Shown here piece after piece: positions 9,782-20,785 of a stretch of DNA of 64,000 bases (its first letter is position 1; each line of letters opens with the position of its first letter). Below the pieces are notes generated by a model. That model was not told the DNA's origin. It did not search any database and saw only the letters and a program-made list of their open reading frames with translations. A program made the position numbers and the translations under genes. This DNA comes from Caenorhabditis remanei (lineage: Eukaryota; Nematoda; Chromadorea; Rhabditida; Rhabditidae): positions 11,966,001 to 12,030,000 of the forward strand of contig NC_071328.1 of the NCBI RefSeq assembly GCF_010183535.1. The letters run 5' to 3'.

Positions 9782-11499
9782 ATGAGTCGAGTTGATCTTA
9801 ACCAAAGTATTTGGGGATGCGCAGCCAAGGTGAGTTGATTGGAGAATGAGAAGAGCAGTTGAGGGTCGGCGGAATTTGAGAGTGCGATAATTGCTTTTAT
9901 CTCCAAAAAGCATTATCTCACAACCGTCTCATTTTTCAATTTCAGAATCATTTCTTCATTCACTCTGGAGTTCGAGCAGCTTTTTCACTCACACTTTTCC
10001 TCTCTTTCATTGATTAGTAAGTAATCTTTGTTTCAGTTCAATTTATAACATTATGTATTCTTTCAGTGTGAACCTTCCACTCGATGCGTCTCCAGATCTT
10101 AAAGGCATCTTTTTGGGGCATTTTACAATGACATTTTTAGTTTATGTGAGTCAGAAAGAGTTGATTTTGAGATGATACAGTAAATGTCAAAAGGTTATGG
10201 ACTTTGGCCTTTTCTGTAGAAATTGTTCAACTTTGAAAGTGTGTCATAGAAATACTGATTGCCGCACCAAGTAGGTATTTGATGAATCCTACAGACTGAG
10301 AGTAGAGCTTTATTTTTATAGTTGACAACTTTTTTGTACTGAAACTCCCTAGGAAGTTACATATCGACAAAGTAATTTCTCCCTCAAATCGTCCCATTTC
10401 AGTGCAAAATAAAAAATAGCTGTCTCTTAAAATGACCATAACTCTATAAGGAGCGTCCGTACAAAAAAGTTGTCAACTACAAAAATGAAGCTATTGCTTT
10501 GTTCTATGTGATTAATACAAAATTTACTTTGTGGGACAATCAGTGATACCGTAACACCCTCTCAAACTTGGTCATTTTCAACTGAAAAAAAGGCCAAATT
10601 GTATATCTTACTGCACGGCACTGTATCTCAAAGTTTACTCTTTTCTAGACCTAATTCTCTAACTTTCAGTTTGCTTTGAGCATGGCCTACTTGCTCCTCC
10701 TCTTTTGTCCAAATCAAATCTGGTACGGAATTTGTATGGCTCTTGAGGTAATCCTTATCCTTCGAGTATATGTTCTAACCTTTCGGTTTTCAGGGAACTC
10801 GTCTAACTTTCTTCCTGTACCATACTACTTATAAATTGATTGGTTTTGGGTTGACACAAGAAGAAGATAAACACGAACGAGCATTGAAGAAATATTATAC
10901 TTGTGAGAAGTTCATAAGGGATTCAATTGAAATGAACTTTCAGGCGGAAATCTTGCATTGCTATTCTTGAATTATGGACACGTTATCGCTGGTGTCTACT
11001 TTTGCCTCGTTCTGTTTCATTTGAGGCAACCTTTTTCGTTTCTCTCTTCCAGACCAAACTCTCTTTTTTCAGTTTCCTCTACATTCCAAAACGATCATCC
11101 GATCTTTATGTGGTTCGTGTGACTTCTCCAAGTGCTGAACAAGCAACTGATATTGCAATCGACTCGTATGGAAACTCCTATATCCGTCGTGGAGCTCCGT
11201 CTCCGGATCCTGAAGAATCTGGATCTGATTCAGATGAAAATTCTGGGGAGGAACAGATTGAGAAGGATCATTCTGGAAGTCGAAAATCGAGAAAGTCGCA
11301 GAAATCGAAGAAGTCTCAGAGATCTCAAAAGTCGACGAAAATGGAAAAGACTCAAGAAAACACGGATAAATCCAGTAAATCTCAGAAAAGAAAGGAGTCT
11401 TCTTCCAAATCGACTCGCTCAAAATCCTCGAAATCGTTGAAAAACTTGGGAGAAAACTCGTTGAACTCGGATGAAAAAGTTACTCATATCGCTTTTTAA
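9782..11499 (+). CDS. Four-TM membrane protein with Ser/Lys/Glu-rich tail
   Basis: Seven exons (9782-9829, 9946-10016, 10067-10145, 10670-10747, 10794-10902, 10944-11025, 11073-11499) give 297 aa. Four hydrophobic segments are visible: GVRAAFSLTLFLSFIDY, GHFTMTFLVYFALSMAYLLL, IWYGICMALEGTRLTFFLYH and GHVIAGVYFCLVLFHL. Next comes FLYIPKRSSDLYVV, then a hydrophilic tail of about 110 residues made largely of Ser, Lys and Glu. The last intron (11026-11072) needs a GC donor (TTGAG/GCAACC); reading through it puts the two sides out of frame. The minus-strand paralogue has a normal GT at the same place. Intron 3 holds an FB1 foldback. Function unknown. Confidence 0.75.
10178..10623. repeat. FB1 foldback element inside an intron
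   Basis: A complete FB1 copy with TA on both sides (10176-10177 and 10624-10625), inverted arms and the GTTGACAACTTTTTTG/GTTGTCAACTACAAAAATG pair. It makes up most of intron 3 of the plus-strand four-TM gene. Confidence 0.75.
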
Positions 11500-12343
11500 A
11501 TTGCTTTATTTTTGATTGGTCTCAATAAAAACTTGTTTGAATTTTTTTTGTTCTTGAAAAGTTTTTTTTTTCCAATCCGACCCGTCTCACCTATCTTTAA
11601 AAGCGTGTATCTCAAAAACAATGTCAGTGATGAAAAAGTTGTCAACTGCAAATATAATCAGTATAAAACTTTACACGTTTTACTAGTTGACAACTTTTTG
11701 GTAACTTTTCTATTTATGGAGATATACCCCGATAAATAAAAGAAAATAAAAACCTGAGCAAATAGGAGTACGACATACCTTCAACGACGAATATCTCTGA
11801 AACTAAAATGCTTATTTTAAAAATTGTTAACTGAGAAATTTATCAGAATAACATTTCACACATTTTGTTAGTTGACAACTTTTCGGTTCCTCTCTCATGT
11901 TACCGTAAAACCTGTAATAGAGGTGCACCCGCTAACAAGAGTTTGGAGCATTCTATCTTAGCTGTCTTTAAAGATATAAAAACATTTTCAATTTAAAAAA
12001 ATTATGTGAATATTTTGTCAGTTAGCAGCTTTTTGATATTTCCTTTGGGAACCGAGATATACCGCTGCGAACAGGGACAGCTAGAAGCGCCTCTCTTAGA
12101 GGTTTTGCGGCAGAGGCCAGCAAAGGCAACCGATAGGGAACAAATAGCAGAGGAGTCTGCTAAACACTTTTCTTGGAAGAAGTTTATCTCAAAAACTAGT
12201 AAGATTATCAGAACGATGTCAATTACAAAGATAAATGTCTTGGTTTGTTTGGAATAGATGATGATTTCCCAAAAATTACAATAAGGGCCAAAATAGTTTT
12301 CGAATTCATTCTAACAGAATCGAAAAACAGAACATAAAGATCA
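11500..12343. other. Repeat-rich intergenic stretch
   Basis: It contains several copies of the GTTGTCAAC/GTTGACAAC motif (about 11637, 11688, 11869) and an FB3 element at 11901-12115. No gene is seen. Confidence 0.6.
11901..12115. repeat. FB3 element (TACCGTAAAACCTGTAATAG ends)
   Basis: The left end matches the inverted ends of the copies in prg-1 intron 2 (25057-25260) and unc-120 intron 3 (29126-29306). The internal segment (GTCAGTTAGCAGCTTTTTGA, then CGAGATATACCGCT) is shared by all three. The right end here is degenerate. Confidence 0.65.
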
Positions 12344-13170
12344 CTAAATACGGTTGCTTTTGTCGTTTTCATTTGAAGACTCGGATTCCTTTTGACTTTC
12401 ACTCTTCTCCAAATCATACAAATCTTCGGCACCTCCGTCACCACGAGCACAGAATCTGCAAAAAACCAGCATCAGAAGTTTCTAGAATCGAGAAAAAGTA
12501 GCTTACGCCAGCACAAGCAAAAGAAGAACACAGTGAAAAGATCCAAGCATCAGAACAAATGAAGAAACGATAATAGTATAGTAGAACGCTGAAAGTTAGT
12601 TTTTTGAAGGGAAGAGGAGGCGAGGCCTGCTATCTTTAAAATCAATCATCTCCAGCCTACAAATTCTTACTTGGTTGTGTCTTGCCGATCCATTCGATTT
12701 CAAATGGATTCGTCAATGATTTAATGGTGAGAACAGCACAGGTGATTCCTACACCAGCTGGCCAGAGCACGCAAACAATGAGAATACATTTTGAATTACA
12801 CTTGAGAAGACACAAAAACCCGATTCCAAGGGAAAACTGAAAACAAGCATGTACGAAATCCAAAAATCCGAAAACACTCACCAGGCAGATCGGGTCTATA
12901 AAAGATAAGTAGACAGCATTCATACCAAGAACTGATCTCAAATAAAACGCTATGACCAAAAATGTTGTTTTGTTTCACTCACCCTGTAGGTTCATTAATT
13001 TTCCAAATAACAACTCCGGTGACCAAGACGAAGAAGAGAGCGAAGACTCCGGACATAATGAGTGCATGTTTCTGGAAAAAAGATATTATACTGGGACTGA
13101 AAACGTCTCGCAACTACGCTGAACAAACCTTTGCGGGAAACCCGAGCACACTATGATCCATTTCAACCAT
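12344..13170 (-). CDS. Four-TM membrane protein, short acidic tail
   Basis: On the minus strand the start at 13170 gives MVEMDHSVLGFPAK. Exons then encode a first hydrophobic segment (LIMSGVFALFFVLVTGVVIW), a second (VLGMNAVYLSFIDPICL), a third with conserved cysteines (KCILIVCVLWPAGVGITCAV), a fourth (FYYTIIVSSFVLMLGSFHCV) and a short acidic tail beginning FCARGDGGAEDLYDLE, with the stop at 12344. The exon plan parallels the neighbour at 13895-14879, which ends in the related sequence RGGAGRDEDLYSLE, so these two are tandem copies. Function unknown. One acceptor (TTTATTTGAG) is weak. Confidence 0.7.
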
Positions 13171-13389
13171 TTTTCGACAGCTTTGGCAGTTATTGGAGTA
13201 AAATTTTAGTCAAATTGAACTAAGAACTGAATAGATGAAAACAAGAGATATGATTGACAGCGTGGTTTTGATTTCAGAAAAATGAGATTATTATCTTGAT
13301 TGGCAAGGGTACGTACTAATTATTCAATAAATGGTATTTTAATATTACGTGGTTCTTTTCTCGAGGGAAAAACATTCGTTACGGTATCA

Positions 13390-13730
13390 CTGATTGTCCT
13401 ACAAAGTAAATTATGTTCATATAAACCATACAGAACAACAGTAGAACTTCATTTATGTAGAGAGTTACATATCGACAATGTTATTTCTCCCTCAAATCGG
13501 CCCATTTCAGTGCAAAAAGAGCTTGAGCTGTCCCCTAAAAATGACCATAACTCTCTAGATAGTTTCCGTCCAGAGAAGTTGTCAACAACAAAAATGAAGC
13601 TCCACTCTTGGTCTGTATGGTTTATACATAATTTACCTTGTGGGACAATCAGTGATACCGTAACACACTCTCAAAGTTGGTCATTTTCAAAAGAAAACGG
13701 CAAAATTTTGTATCTTACTGCACGGTACTG
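13390..13730. repeat. FB1 foldback, left end truncated
   Basis: The right end (CACGGTACTG followed by TA at 13731-13732) and the right arm are intact. The left arm lacks its terminal sequence and part of the GTTGACAAC segment. Confidence 0.6.
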
Positions 13731-13894
13731 TATTAACGTTCTATGGTTAGATGATTTGTAATGACTACATCAACTGTAGTGACAGAATCCTAATGGCAAC
13801 GTTGCGTAGCGGTATATTGTGAATCGTTGTAAAAATAAAACCGAATTCATTCAAATGCATATCAAAGAGTAAAATTTCCCCTATTCATCGGTTC

Positions 13895-14879
13895 TCATTC
13901 AATACTAATGTGACTTTTGGTAGATGATTCAATGCCATCACCTTCCTCATTCTCCTCCAAACTATACAAATCTTCATCACGACCAGCACCACCACGTTGG
14001 CAGCATCTGAAAATGGAAGTAAAAGCATTGGAAAACAAACAGAACATCGTTCTTACGCAAGACAAACGAGCAACACAATACAGTAGATAGCGAGGATAAT
14101 GTGCATAGCTGCACTGCCCGGGATAATGTACAGGAGATCTGCAAGAATAGATGTAAACACCAACTTTCAACATTCAACTTTTCATACAAAATCCTTGATC
14201 TTCAAAATCTTTGACAAGCTGTTTTTTGGACACCTTGACCCGGTCATCTGCTTGGACCGCTTCTACGAAAAGATAGGAAAGATAAATGAAGATCCCAGCA
14301 ACTGCAGCGGTGAGAGCAGGCCAAGCAATGCAGATGACGAGTAACATTTTCGGATTGATTCCAAGCATAGCAAAAAGACAAAGAGCGGATAACACCTGTA
14401 AATAAAAAAGCTGAAACTAAAACTACGAACAGTGACTAACCATGAGACCAGGCAACATCATCAATACGTAAAAACTACTCCAGTCATACATTCTGAAATT
14501 GATTGTTTTCAATTTGAGTTCAAATGTTTGGACATGGCGGTTTTTTATCCACCTCATTTTGTGGGTTGAAAAAGGAAGAAGGACGATATTTTTCACTTTA
14601 CCGGTGGACCCAGGTTTGGATAATCTAACAATCATACGGATAATCATACGTAAACAAAACCATACGGATATAACTTCTGGAAGCTGCTAATTTGCCAATA
14701 AATGAGACCAGCAGAAGCGATTCCAGCGAGGAAGAATATTCCAGCAAGAATGATGACTTGCACCTGAAATTACCAGTTGTCCGGGAACCGGATTAGTCGT
14801 TGCTCAGCTCCCACAACCGTACCTTTCCGGCGCAGCACATAACCTTTTGGGACAAGTCAGCCTTGTCACAAGCACCCAT
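13895..14879 (-). CDS. Four-TM membrane protein, short acidic tail (tandem paralogue)
   Basis: Read on the minus strand from ATG at 14879 (MGACDKADLSQKVMCCAGK). Exons encode VIILAGIFFLAGIASAGLIY, YDWSSFYVLMMLPGLM, MLLVICIAWPALTAAVAGIF and GSAAMHIILAIYCIVLLVCL, then a tail beginning CCQRGGAGRDEDLYSLEE with the stop at 13895. Frame continuity requires the donor CC/GTATGG after exon 2 and T/GTATGA before the fourth segment. Structure and tail match the gene at 12344-13170. N-terminal cysteines (MGAC, CC) could be acylation sites; that is inference. Confidence 0.7.
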
Positions 14880-15632
14880 GGTTCACTGTTCGTTATGAAG
14901 AACTTCTCGTTTGGAGTGATAAATTGGTACTGATGTGGAAATCAGATAAGAGCATTCGTGGTTTTAATCTGGTCACGTTATCAGATCTCGGAATTAAAGT
15001 GCTCCATTTTTTATAAATTAGTTCACGTACAAATCCTCGTCATACTAATGTTTTCCTTAAAATGTTTTTTTCATCTTGTGTGTCACAAAACGGAACCCCA
15101 CGAAAATCGGGGAAAGACTTTCCTTCGGGGAATGAAAATCGGGAGATCTGTACTAATGCACCAAGTGGGTCAGGCACTCTTACCTCCGTCACTATTTTGT
15201 GAGCTACATTTCGAAGACTACTTCTCTCCACAGCTAGCCAAGATATAAAAAAAGTTGTCAACTAACAAAATGTACAAAATTTTATGTAGACTGCTTTTGT
15301 AATGAACAATTTTTAGATAGCGTTTATATTCATTGAGATACATGTCTTCGAAGACTAGTGCTTCTGCTTCTTCCCACCAACAAGCAGCTAAAATTGATTG
15401 CAAATATCTGTAAACCCTGCAGAGCTATCAAAAAGTTTTCAACTACAAAAATGAAGATGTTAACTTTATAAACTTGAAAACATAAATTTGAAGCAAATTG
15501 AAAATCACTTTCTATTCCATGATGCTCTCCAAAAGTTTCCTATTCGCCACGCTTTCAACCACTTCTTCAAGAAACGTGAATCCAATTTCAAATCAAAACT
15601 TTCCATCTCAAAATCATTTCTCCAAAAAAATT
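14880..15632. other. Repeat-bearing intergenic stretch
   Basis: It contains dispersed GTTGTCAAC-type motifs (about 15255 and 15437) and GAGATA segments typical of the foldback families. No gene is seen. Confidence 0.5.
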
Positions 15633-17693
15633 ATGAAAATAACCCTAATCTTTAGTTTTTCCCTTCTAATCGGAACATTATGCGATGAATCCAAGTACGG
15701 TCTGACCACCCGAGAGAATGAAATTCGACTCGGATCATGTGGAGAGTCATTGGGTAACATTACTATAGTCAGATCTTTATATTTTATTTATTCTACCAGG
15801 TGAAACCCTGTGGCTGGCTCCGCTTTATACAAAAGAAGGATATGAGCAGAAATTGAGAGAAGAAAAGATGAATGAACAGAAGAAAACTACAGTAATCCCT
15901 GAAGTGGAAACAACGACAACAAACGTGGAAACAGAGTCGACAACTGAGAAGAAAACAACAGAAGATGCAACAACTGGGACCACGGATTCTACTGAAGAAA
16001 CTGTAACAGTGACAGAGAAAACTGAAGAAACTTCCACCGAATTGATGTTGACAACGACGAAACGTGAGTAAGACAGTTTGGACTGAAGGAACTTTGAGAT
16101 AGCGGAGTCCAAACTGAGTCGATTTTTTCAAACTAAGCATAGTTGTGTAGATCAAACTAAAATCTTCATTTTTGTAGATAGGAAGTTTTTAACAACTTCG
16201 CTAGTTTTTGAGATATGGGTTTTAGAAGATAGGCAACTGACACCGAGATAGGGAAGCAGACGAAGTACAAACCGAGACAAATACATAAATACAAAGTATT
16301 TGTTGTAAATTGTTATGAATAAATGCGAGAATAGGCCAAAAACTGTGAACATCTGTTTCTACCGGCGCGAGAGAAGACTCTGCGTCTCTCGCCGATACTC
16401 TCTCGTTTGCGGTGGGGCGCAGTTGTAGAAGCGGTGGACTGCTAATACAAGAATGAAGCTCTAGATCTGACCTATTAAGATAATTTAAGTTTATGGAAAA
16501 TCAATATTTTGGGACAAAGTAACAAGCTTCTAAAATTGTCTATTAAAAATCGGGCTCTTAACTCTTAGAACTTTGACAAATTCAGCAAAACCATCATCAA
16601 TCCTCACTTCAAACGCCGTCTTCATATCTCAAAATCATTTGCTTCTGTCATCTTCATGGTTTATCCGCTATTTGTGAGTTACCTGAGAATACTTATTGTT
16701 CGAGACATTCCAGCGCTGCTTAGCTTCTGATAATAAACAGATCATTTTGTGCATATTTTTTTATTCCGTAAAGGACTAGTCAAAGCTCCGCCCTCTTCGA
16801 ATGACTGGTTTTATTAAAACTCCATTCCAGGGACTCCACGTGGAAATGGAAGGATAACAATCGAACAGTGAACGATTCGATTTGCAAAAAAGACAGAAAT
16901 GCCAGTTTCCTTACGAATCAGCCCAATGGATATGTCTTGGATATTCATCGACAATGGAGAAAAGTTGAAGAAGTTCGCATTTTTGTTCTCATTCCAGACT
17001 TCCAGAATTTTCAATTTCAGATAATATTCCTCCGATTCTGTGAATTCCACAAGAACTCTGAAGGTTTCCTCGCGTTGATTTCTGTCTCTCGAAAGGGACT
17101 GACAACGGTTCCAGTTGTTTGTTTACCTAAAAGTAAGCAAAAAGAGAGGGAGCTAAATAAAAGGAAAATTGCAGAATATGGAGAGGAATCAGAGAAAAGA
17201 GTGGAGCAAATTGAGTGGTCGAGTGATGCAGAAGTGGTGAATTCGGTTAAAAAATGTGGAACGACTGGTTCCTCGAGCTATTATACACTTGGTGATTCGT
17301 GCAAAATGAGTCGGGGAGCTCCTCTAGTGGAATCAGATCCTCTTGGTATCCAGCGGCTTATTGGGGTTGGGGTGCAAGGTAAATAAGAGGAGTTTGGCGG
17401 AGCGAGGTTGTGAAAATTTATGTTTTACAGACATCACCGGACTAAAGCCTCACTTCCACATAACTCAAAAATACATTAATGAAATTTGTAAAACAGTGGG
17501 AATCTGTAAATTGGAAACAGGAGTAATCGATCAAGTGCCGAGTGATAAAGATGAGGAAGTGAAGAAAATAATGGACGATGATTATGTAGAAATAGTTGAG
17601 GAACCTGAAATTTCGGTATATAATGGACAGGAGGAAAAGCGAATGATATTTGAGACGATTGGGCTAATTTTGGTTTTTTGGATCTTTAAATAA
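15633..17693 (+). CDS. Trypsin-like DUF316-type protein, predicted inactive, Thr-rich
   Basis: Exons are inferred at 15633-15753, 15800-16063, 16586-16673, 16831-17378 and 17431-17693 (427 aa). The start is chosen for its signal peptide (MKITLIFSFSLLIGTLC). Residues 20-40 (LTTRENEIRLGSCGE) match the N-terminal pattern of nematode trypsin-like proteins. Residues about 55-130 are a Thr/Glu-rich, mucin-like spacer. The protease-like part follows: VFISQNHLLLSSSWF occupies the position where active enzymes have the catalytic His (AAHC), here SSSW, and SCKMSRGAPLVES stands where GDSGGPL is expected, with the Ser replaced by Arg in the best alignment. The end is hydrophobic (IGLILVFWIF), suggesting a membrane or GPI anchor. 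Likely a secreted or surface pseudoprotease. Relatives lie at 38505-47528. Confidence 0.75.
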
Positions 17694-17845
17694 ACTTTAT
17701 GAATGTAAAATGCCTTGCTAGACATTAACATGATTCATATTATAAAACGTTGGAAAAAAGGTCAACAAAAAACAGTAATTATGGCAGATCGATGATGATG
17801 GCGTGTAGTGTTTGAGCAAAAAAAAGAATGTATACACAAGAGATC

Positions 17846-19922
17846 TTATTGTCTACTCTCCGAGACTCGTCGCTTCTTTTTCGGTACATGTGGAGGGAGA
17901 ATCTGAAATTTGAAATTTGAATACCGGAGGAAAAAAGTAAATTCACTTTATTCGGGACTCCACTCGGTGAACTACCATCACTCGATGGAGTTATATTCAC
18001 TGATGATCCTTCAACCTCAACAACCGGCGGGACTGGAATGGAGTTTATACCGGGTGGAGCCGATGGAGGTGTATCGAACAGAACTCTTCTCGCTCCAATT
18101 TCATGTACTCGCTTGTTGGTCGTTGCCAGACGAACGCATGGTAATTTACCTTTCCATTCATGACACATCTCTTTGATCTGAAAATGAATACAGTATTCGG
18201 ATGTATTCTGAACAACTCTATTTAATGCATCCAAGAAAAAAAGGAACCTGCGAAAAAGTTCGATTAGAGCGCTGTAAAGAAAACATGGAAAGTTCGAAAA
18301 CACTGTACCATTTTCCCTATTTGTACCAAATCTTCTTGTGAAAATCTCGAAAGTTCTTCTGGAATTTGACCGGCGAAAGCTTTCGCATTCCTTTCAGCAT
18401 CTGATTGACTTCTCGCTTGAAATTTCATAAACATTAGCAAAACTCTCATATTTTCATTCAGTTGTTGCATTGTCATAGTGCCCGGATTTCCGGCAGCATC
18501 TGGCAACTTGACATTTTCGAAGGCAAGTGTACGAAGATGTTGCTGAAATAGTATTGCTTTCGAAAAGCTAAAATAAATTATTTCTAACATGAACAACTTC
18601 GTTCCTATGCTTCCATTTGTTGCTATCTTGAAGGAAATCGAGAGCAACGTTGAATAGTTGGGATTTGATGAGCCTAAATAAGTGTTCAAAGCAGTTTGTT
18701 GAATGAAGCTCTTACGTTTTATCAATTAGTTTCTGTGGCCATTTCCTCCTAATATCGATTCCCCAAGCATCGGCGATATGGCCGATTAATAATTGATTCA
18801 TGAAGCGTGTGGCGATATTATTGAAATGAACTCCGTCTTTGCTGAAAATAAGGAAACATAGAACGATATTTTCTGAGTTCTCTTACATCCGAAACGCTTG
18901 AAAATTGGAAAGCCGAAAATGAAATGATAAATCGAGCACATCGAAACCGGCTTCTCGGACAATCTGTGCTGCTCGAACGTTTGCTTCCAATAATCTGGCG
19001 CGAATTTCATAGAATTTTAGATGATTGTTAGCTAAGAATCCACCGCTAACATTGCTTTCTGGAGTGGATGATGGGGGCATCAGTACCCAGACAACCTGTA
19101 ATAAATCGATTTCTTTCGTTGTTTTCTCGATTTGTTTACGGTTGAAGTCGGCGGCAATAGAACTCTCATTCGTCTGCAAAACATGGCGATCCGGTTATAA
19201 TAATCTTCCGCTACGTTAATTTCTTCTTCCAAATTGTCCATACTTTGTGATGTCCATCGTTGCGAAAGCCTCGCTGGAAACCGAGAAATATCCCAAATCG
19301 CCGAGTTCATCACAACTATATCCGGTCTTTCATCAGTCGCCTCAATCATCAAACACGTTTTCTCTAGGTCTTCTCGCATCGCTCGATTCGTGAAAAAGTA
19401 CTGAATGAGATGTTGATTTGACTGAAATTCTCTGGCTTGTCGGAAAACTCGATTCGCCTCAAGCTCGAGGAAATCAATCTGGAAATCGATGGGAATAGAT
19501 GGTATTTCGAAGAAGAAATTACATGTTTATCACCGAAAATCGAGTCTTCATTGCTGACGCGCAGATCTTGAACAGTGCAAAGGTCTCCAGTCTGAAGAAG
19601 AGCCAAAAAGTCTTTGTACATTGCTCGAATCACTGAATATTGGGTGATAATTGGGTTTTTTGTTGTGAAGAGTTACATACACGAATCTCCGATGAACATA
19701 ATGTGTTGATTTTTGAAAAGTGCTCTCGCGATCAGCTTATTGTACGGGAAATAGTTATTAACGAGGTTTTCTCGCATTTCTTGTCTGAAATTTGATGTTT
19801 TCGAAGAGATTTCCAGTTTCTAGGGGAAATTACTTGCACATAAACCGGAAATCATCGAAACTTCCATTTCGTTCTCTGAATTCCATCAGTTGTTCAATAA
19901 AATCTTCGCTGGGTACATTCAT
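17846..19922 (-). CDS. PC-esterase/GDSL-like protein (PCED1-type) with basic C-terminus
   Basis: The minus-strand start at 19922 gives MNVPSEDFIEQLMEFRERNG. Motif I of the SGNH/PC-esterase fold is HIMFIGDS followed by IRAMYKDFLALL. The mid-domain block PDIVVMNSAIWDISRF and the C-terminal catalytic DxxH (KDGVHFN) are present, as is the conserved VVWVLMPPSSTP. A 41-nt intron (near 19178-19218) must be removed to keep frame between EEEIN and TNESSIAADF. After the domain there is a long region (ATMTMQQLNENMRVLLMF-like helix, then a Pro-rich stretch) and a final KKKRRVSESRQ, a basic cluster like a nuclear localisation signal. Substrate unknown; the family is annotated as acyl esterase-like. It is the last gene of the putative operon. 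Confidence 0.75.
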
Positions 19923-20048
19923 CTGAAATTGAATTTGTGGAAAAGCTGAAAACACAGGAGAAATACGGGAAAGGAGACAACAACACAGTGAAAAAGTCAC
20001 AAAAAAAGATAAAAACGAAACTTTATTGCAAAATTAGCAAGAATACTT

Positions 20049-20554
20049 CTAAACAGGATTATTTAGCAACCTTCGTGTCGATTGCTCCACTGACAGGGTG
20101 ATTTTCGGACAATCTTCACTTCGATCGGAGCGAAGAAATGTTTTCAGCTGAAATTTAATAATTTATTTGAGAAAACTCATTTATGAATCTGTCCCAACCT
20201 TTGAACAGTAAGAAGAAACTAATTCAGCGTCTTCTTCGAAATTCTGCGCCGTCGGAACTTCTGAACTCATGCACACAAGGTTTCTGTAGATTTTCTCCAG
20301 CTCGTCAGACTTCTCATCAAGCTTTTCCATTTTTCGTTGCACTGCCGCATCCATTTTTACCTATAATATAATTTTCCTATTCGACGCATTCCATTTCCCA
20401 ATACCCTCAATTTATCGTGGAAACCATCGATTTTCGACACTTTCAAATCCATTCTTTCCGTTCTTTGTACGGCTTGTTCTGCCTGTCTCAATTCCTTCAC
20501 ATCATCATCGATTTTCTGAATTTCCTGAGCGAGACTGACCAATCTGTCGAGCAT
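20049..20554 (-). CDS. Small coiled-coil protein
   Basis: Three minus-strand exons: MLDRLVSLAQEIQKIDDDVK onward through IDGFHDKLR, then MDAAVQRKMEKLDEKSDELE through SSYCSK, then LKTFLRSDRSEDCPK to the stop at 20049, about 135 aa. Heptad-like spacing of Leu/Ile/Val suggests two coiled-coil helices, as in small subunits of trafficking or kinetochore complexes. I cannot place it in a named family. It lies between the zinc-finger gene and the PC-esterase-like gene with operon-like spacing. Confidence 0.6.
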
Positions 20555-20785
20555 TTTGAGCCGAAAATAATTGATTCCCACTGAAAAAACGTGTTTGAAA
20601 AGAAAACGATGCGAGAGAGCGCGTTTGCATTATACTCCTAGTGACATGTACATGTCTGTCGACAGAGACGCCTAAAGAAAATTTATTAATGAAGAACTGT
20701 TGATTAAGCAAATAAGTGAGCGAATTGATAATTGTTTGTAGTTGTAGATGAACAGGAAGGCGATAAAACAATGAATTGTTGGTTT

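Noticed and set aside
8530..11020. CTGTTTCA strings resembling the 21U-RNA (Ruby) upstream motif
   Set aside because: The two seen (near 8536 and 11012) lie in the body of the four-TM genes, lack the AT-rich context and clustering of piRNA loci, and are expected by chance.
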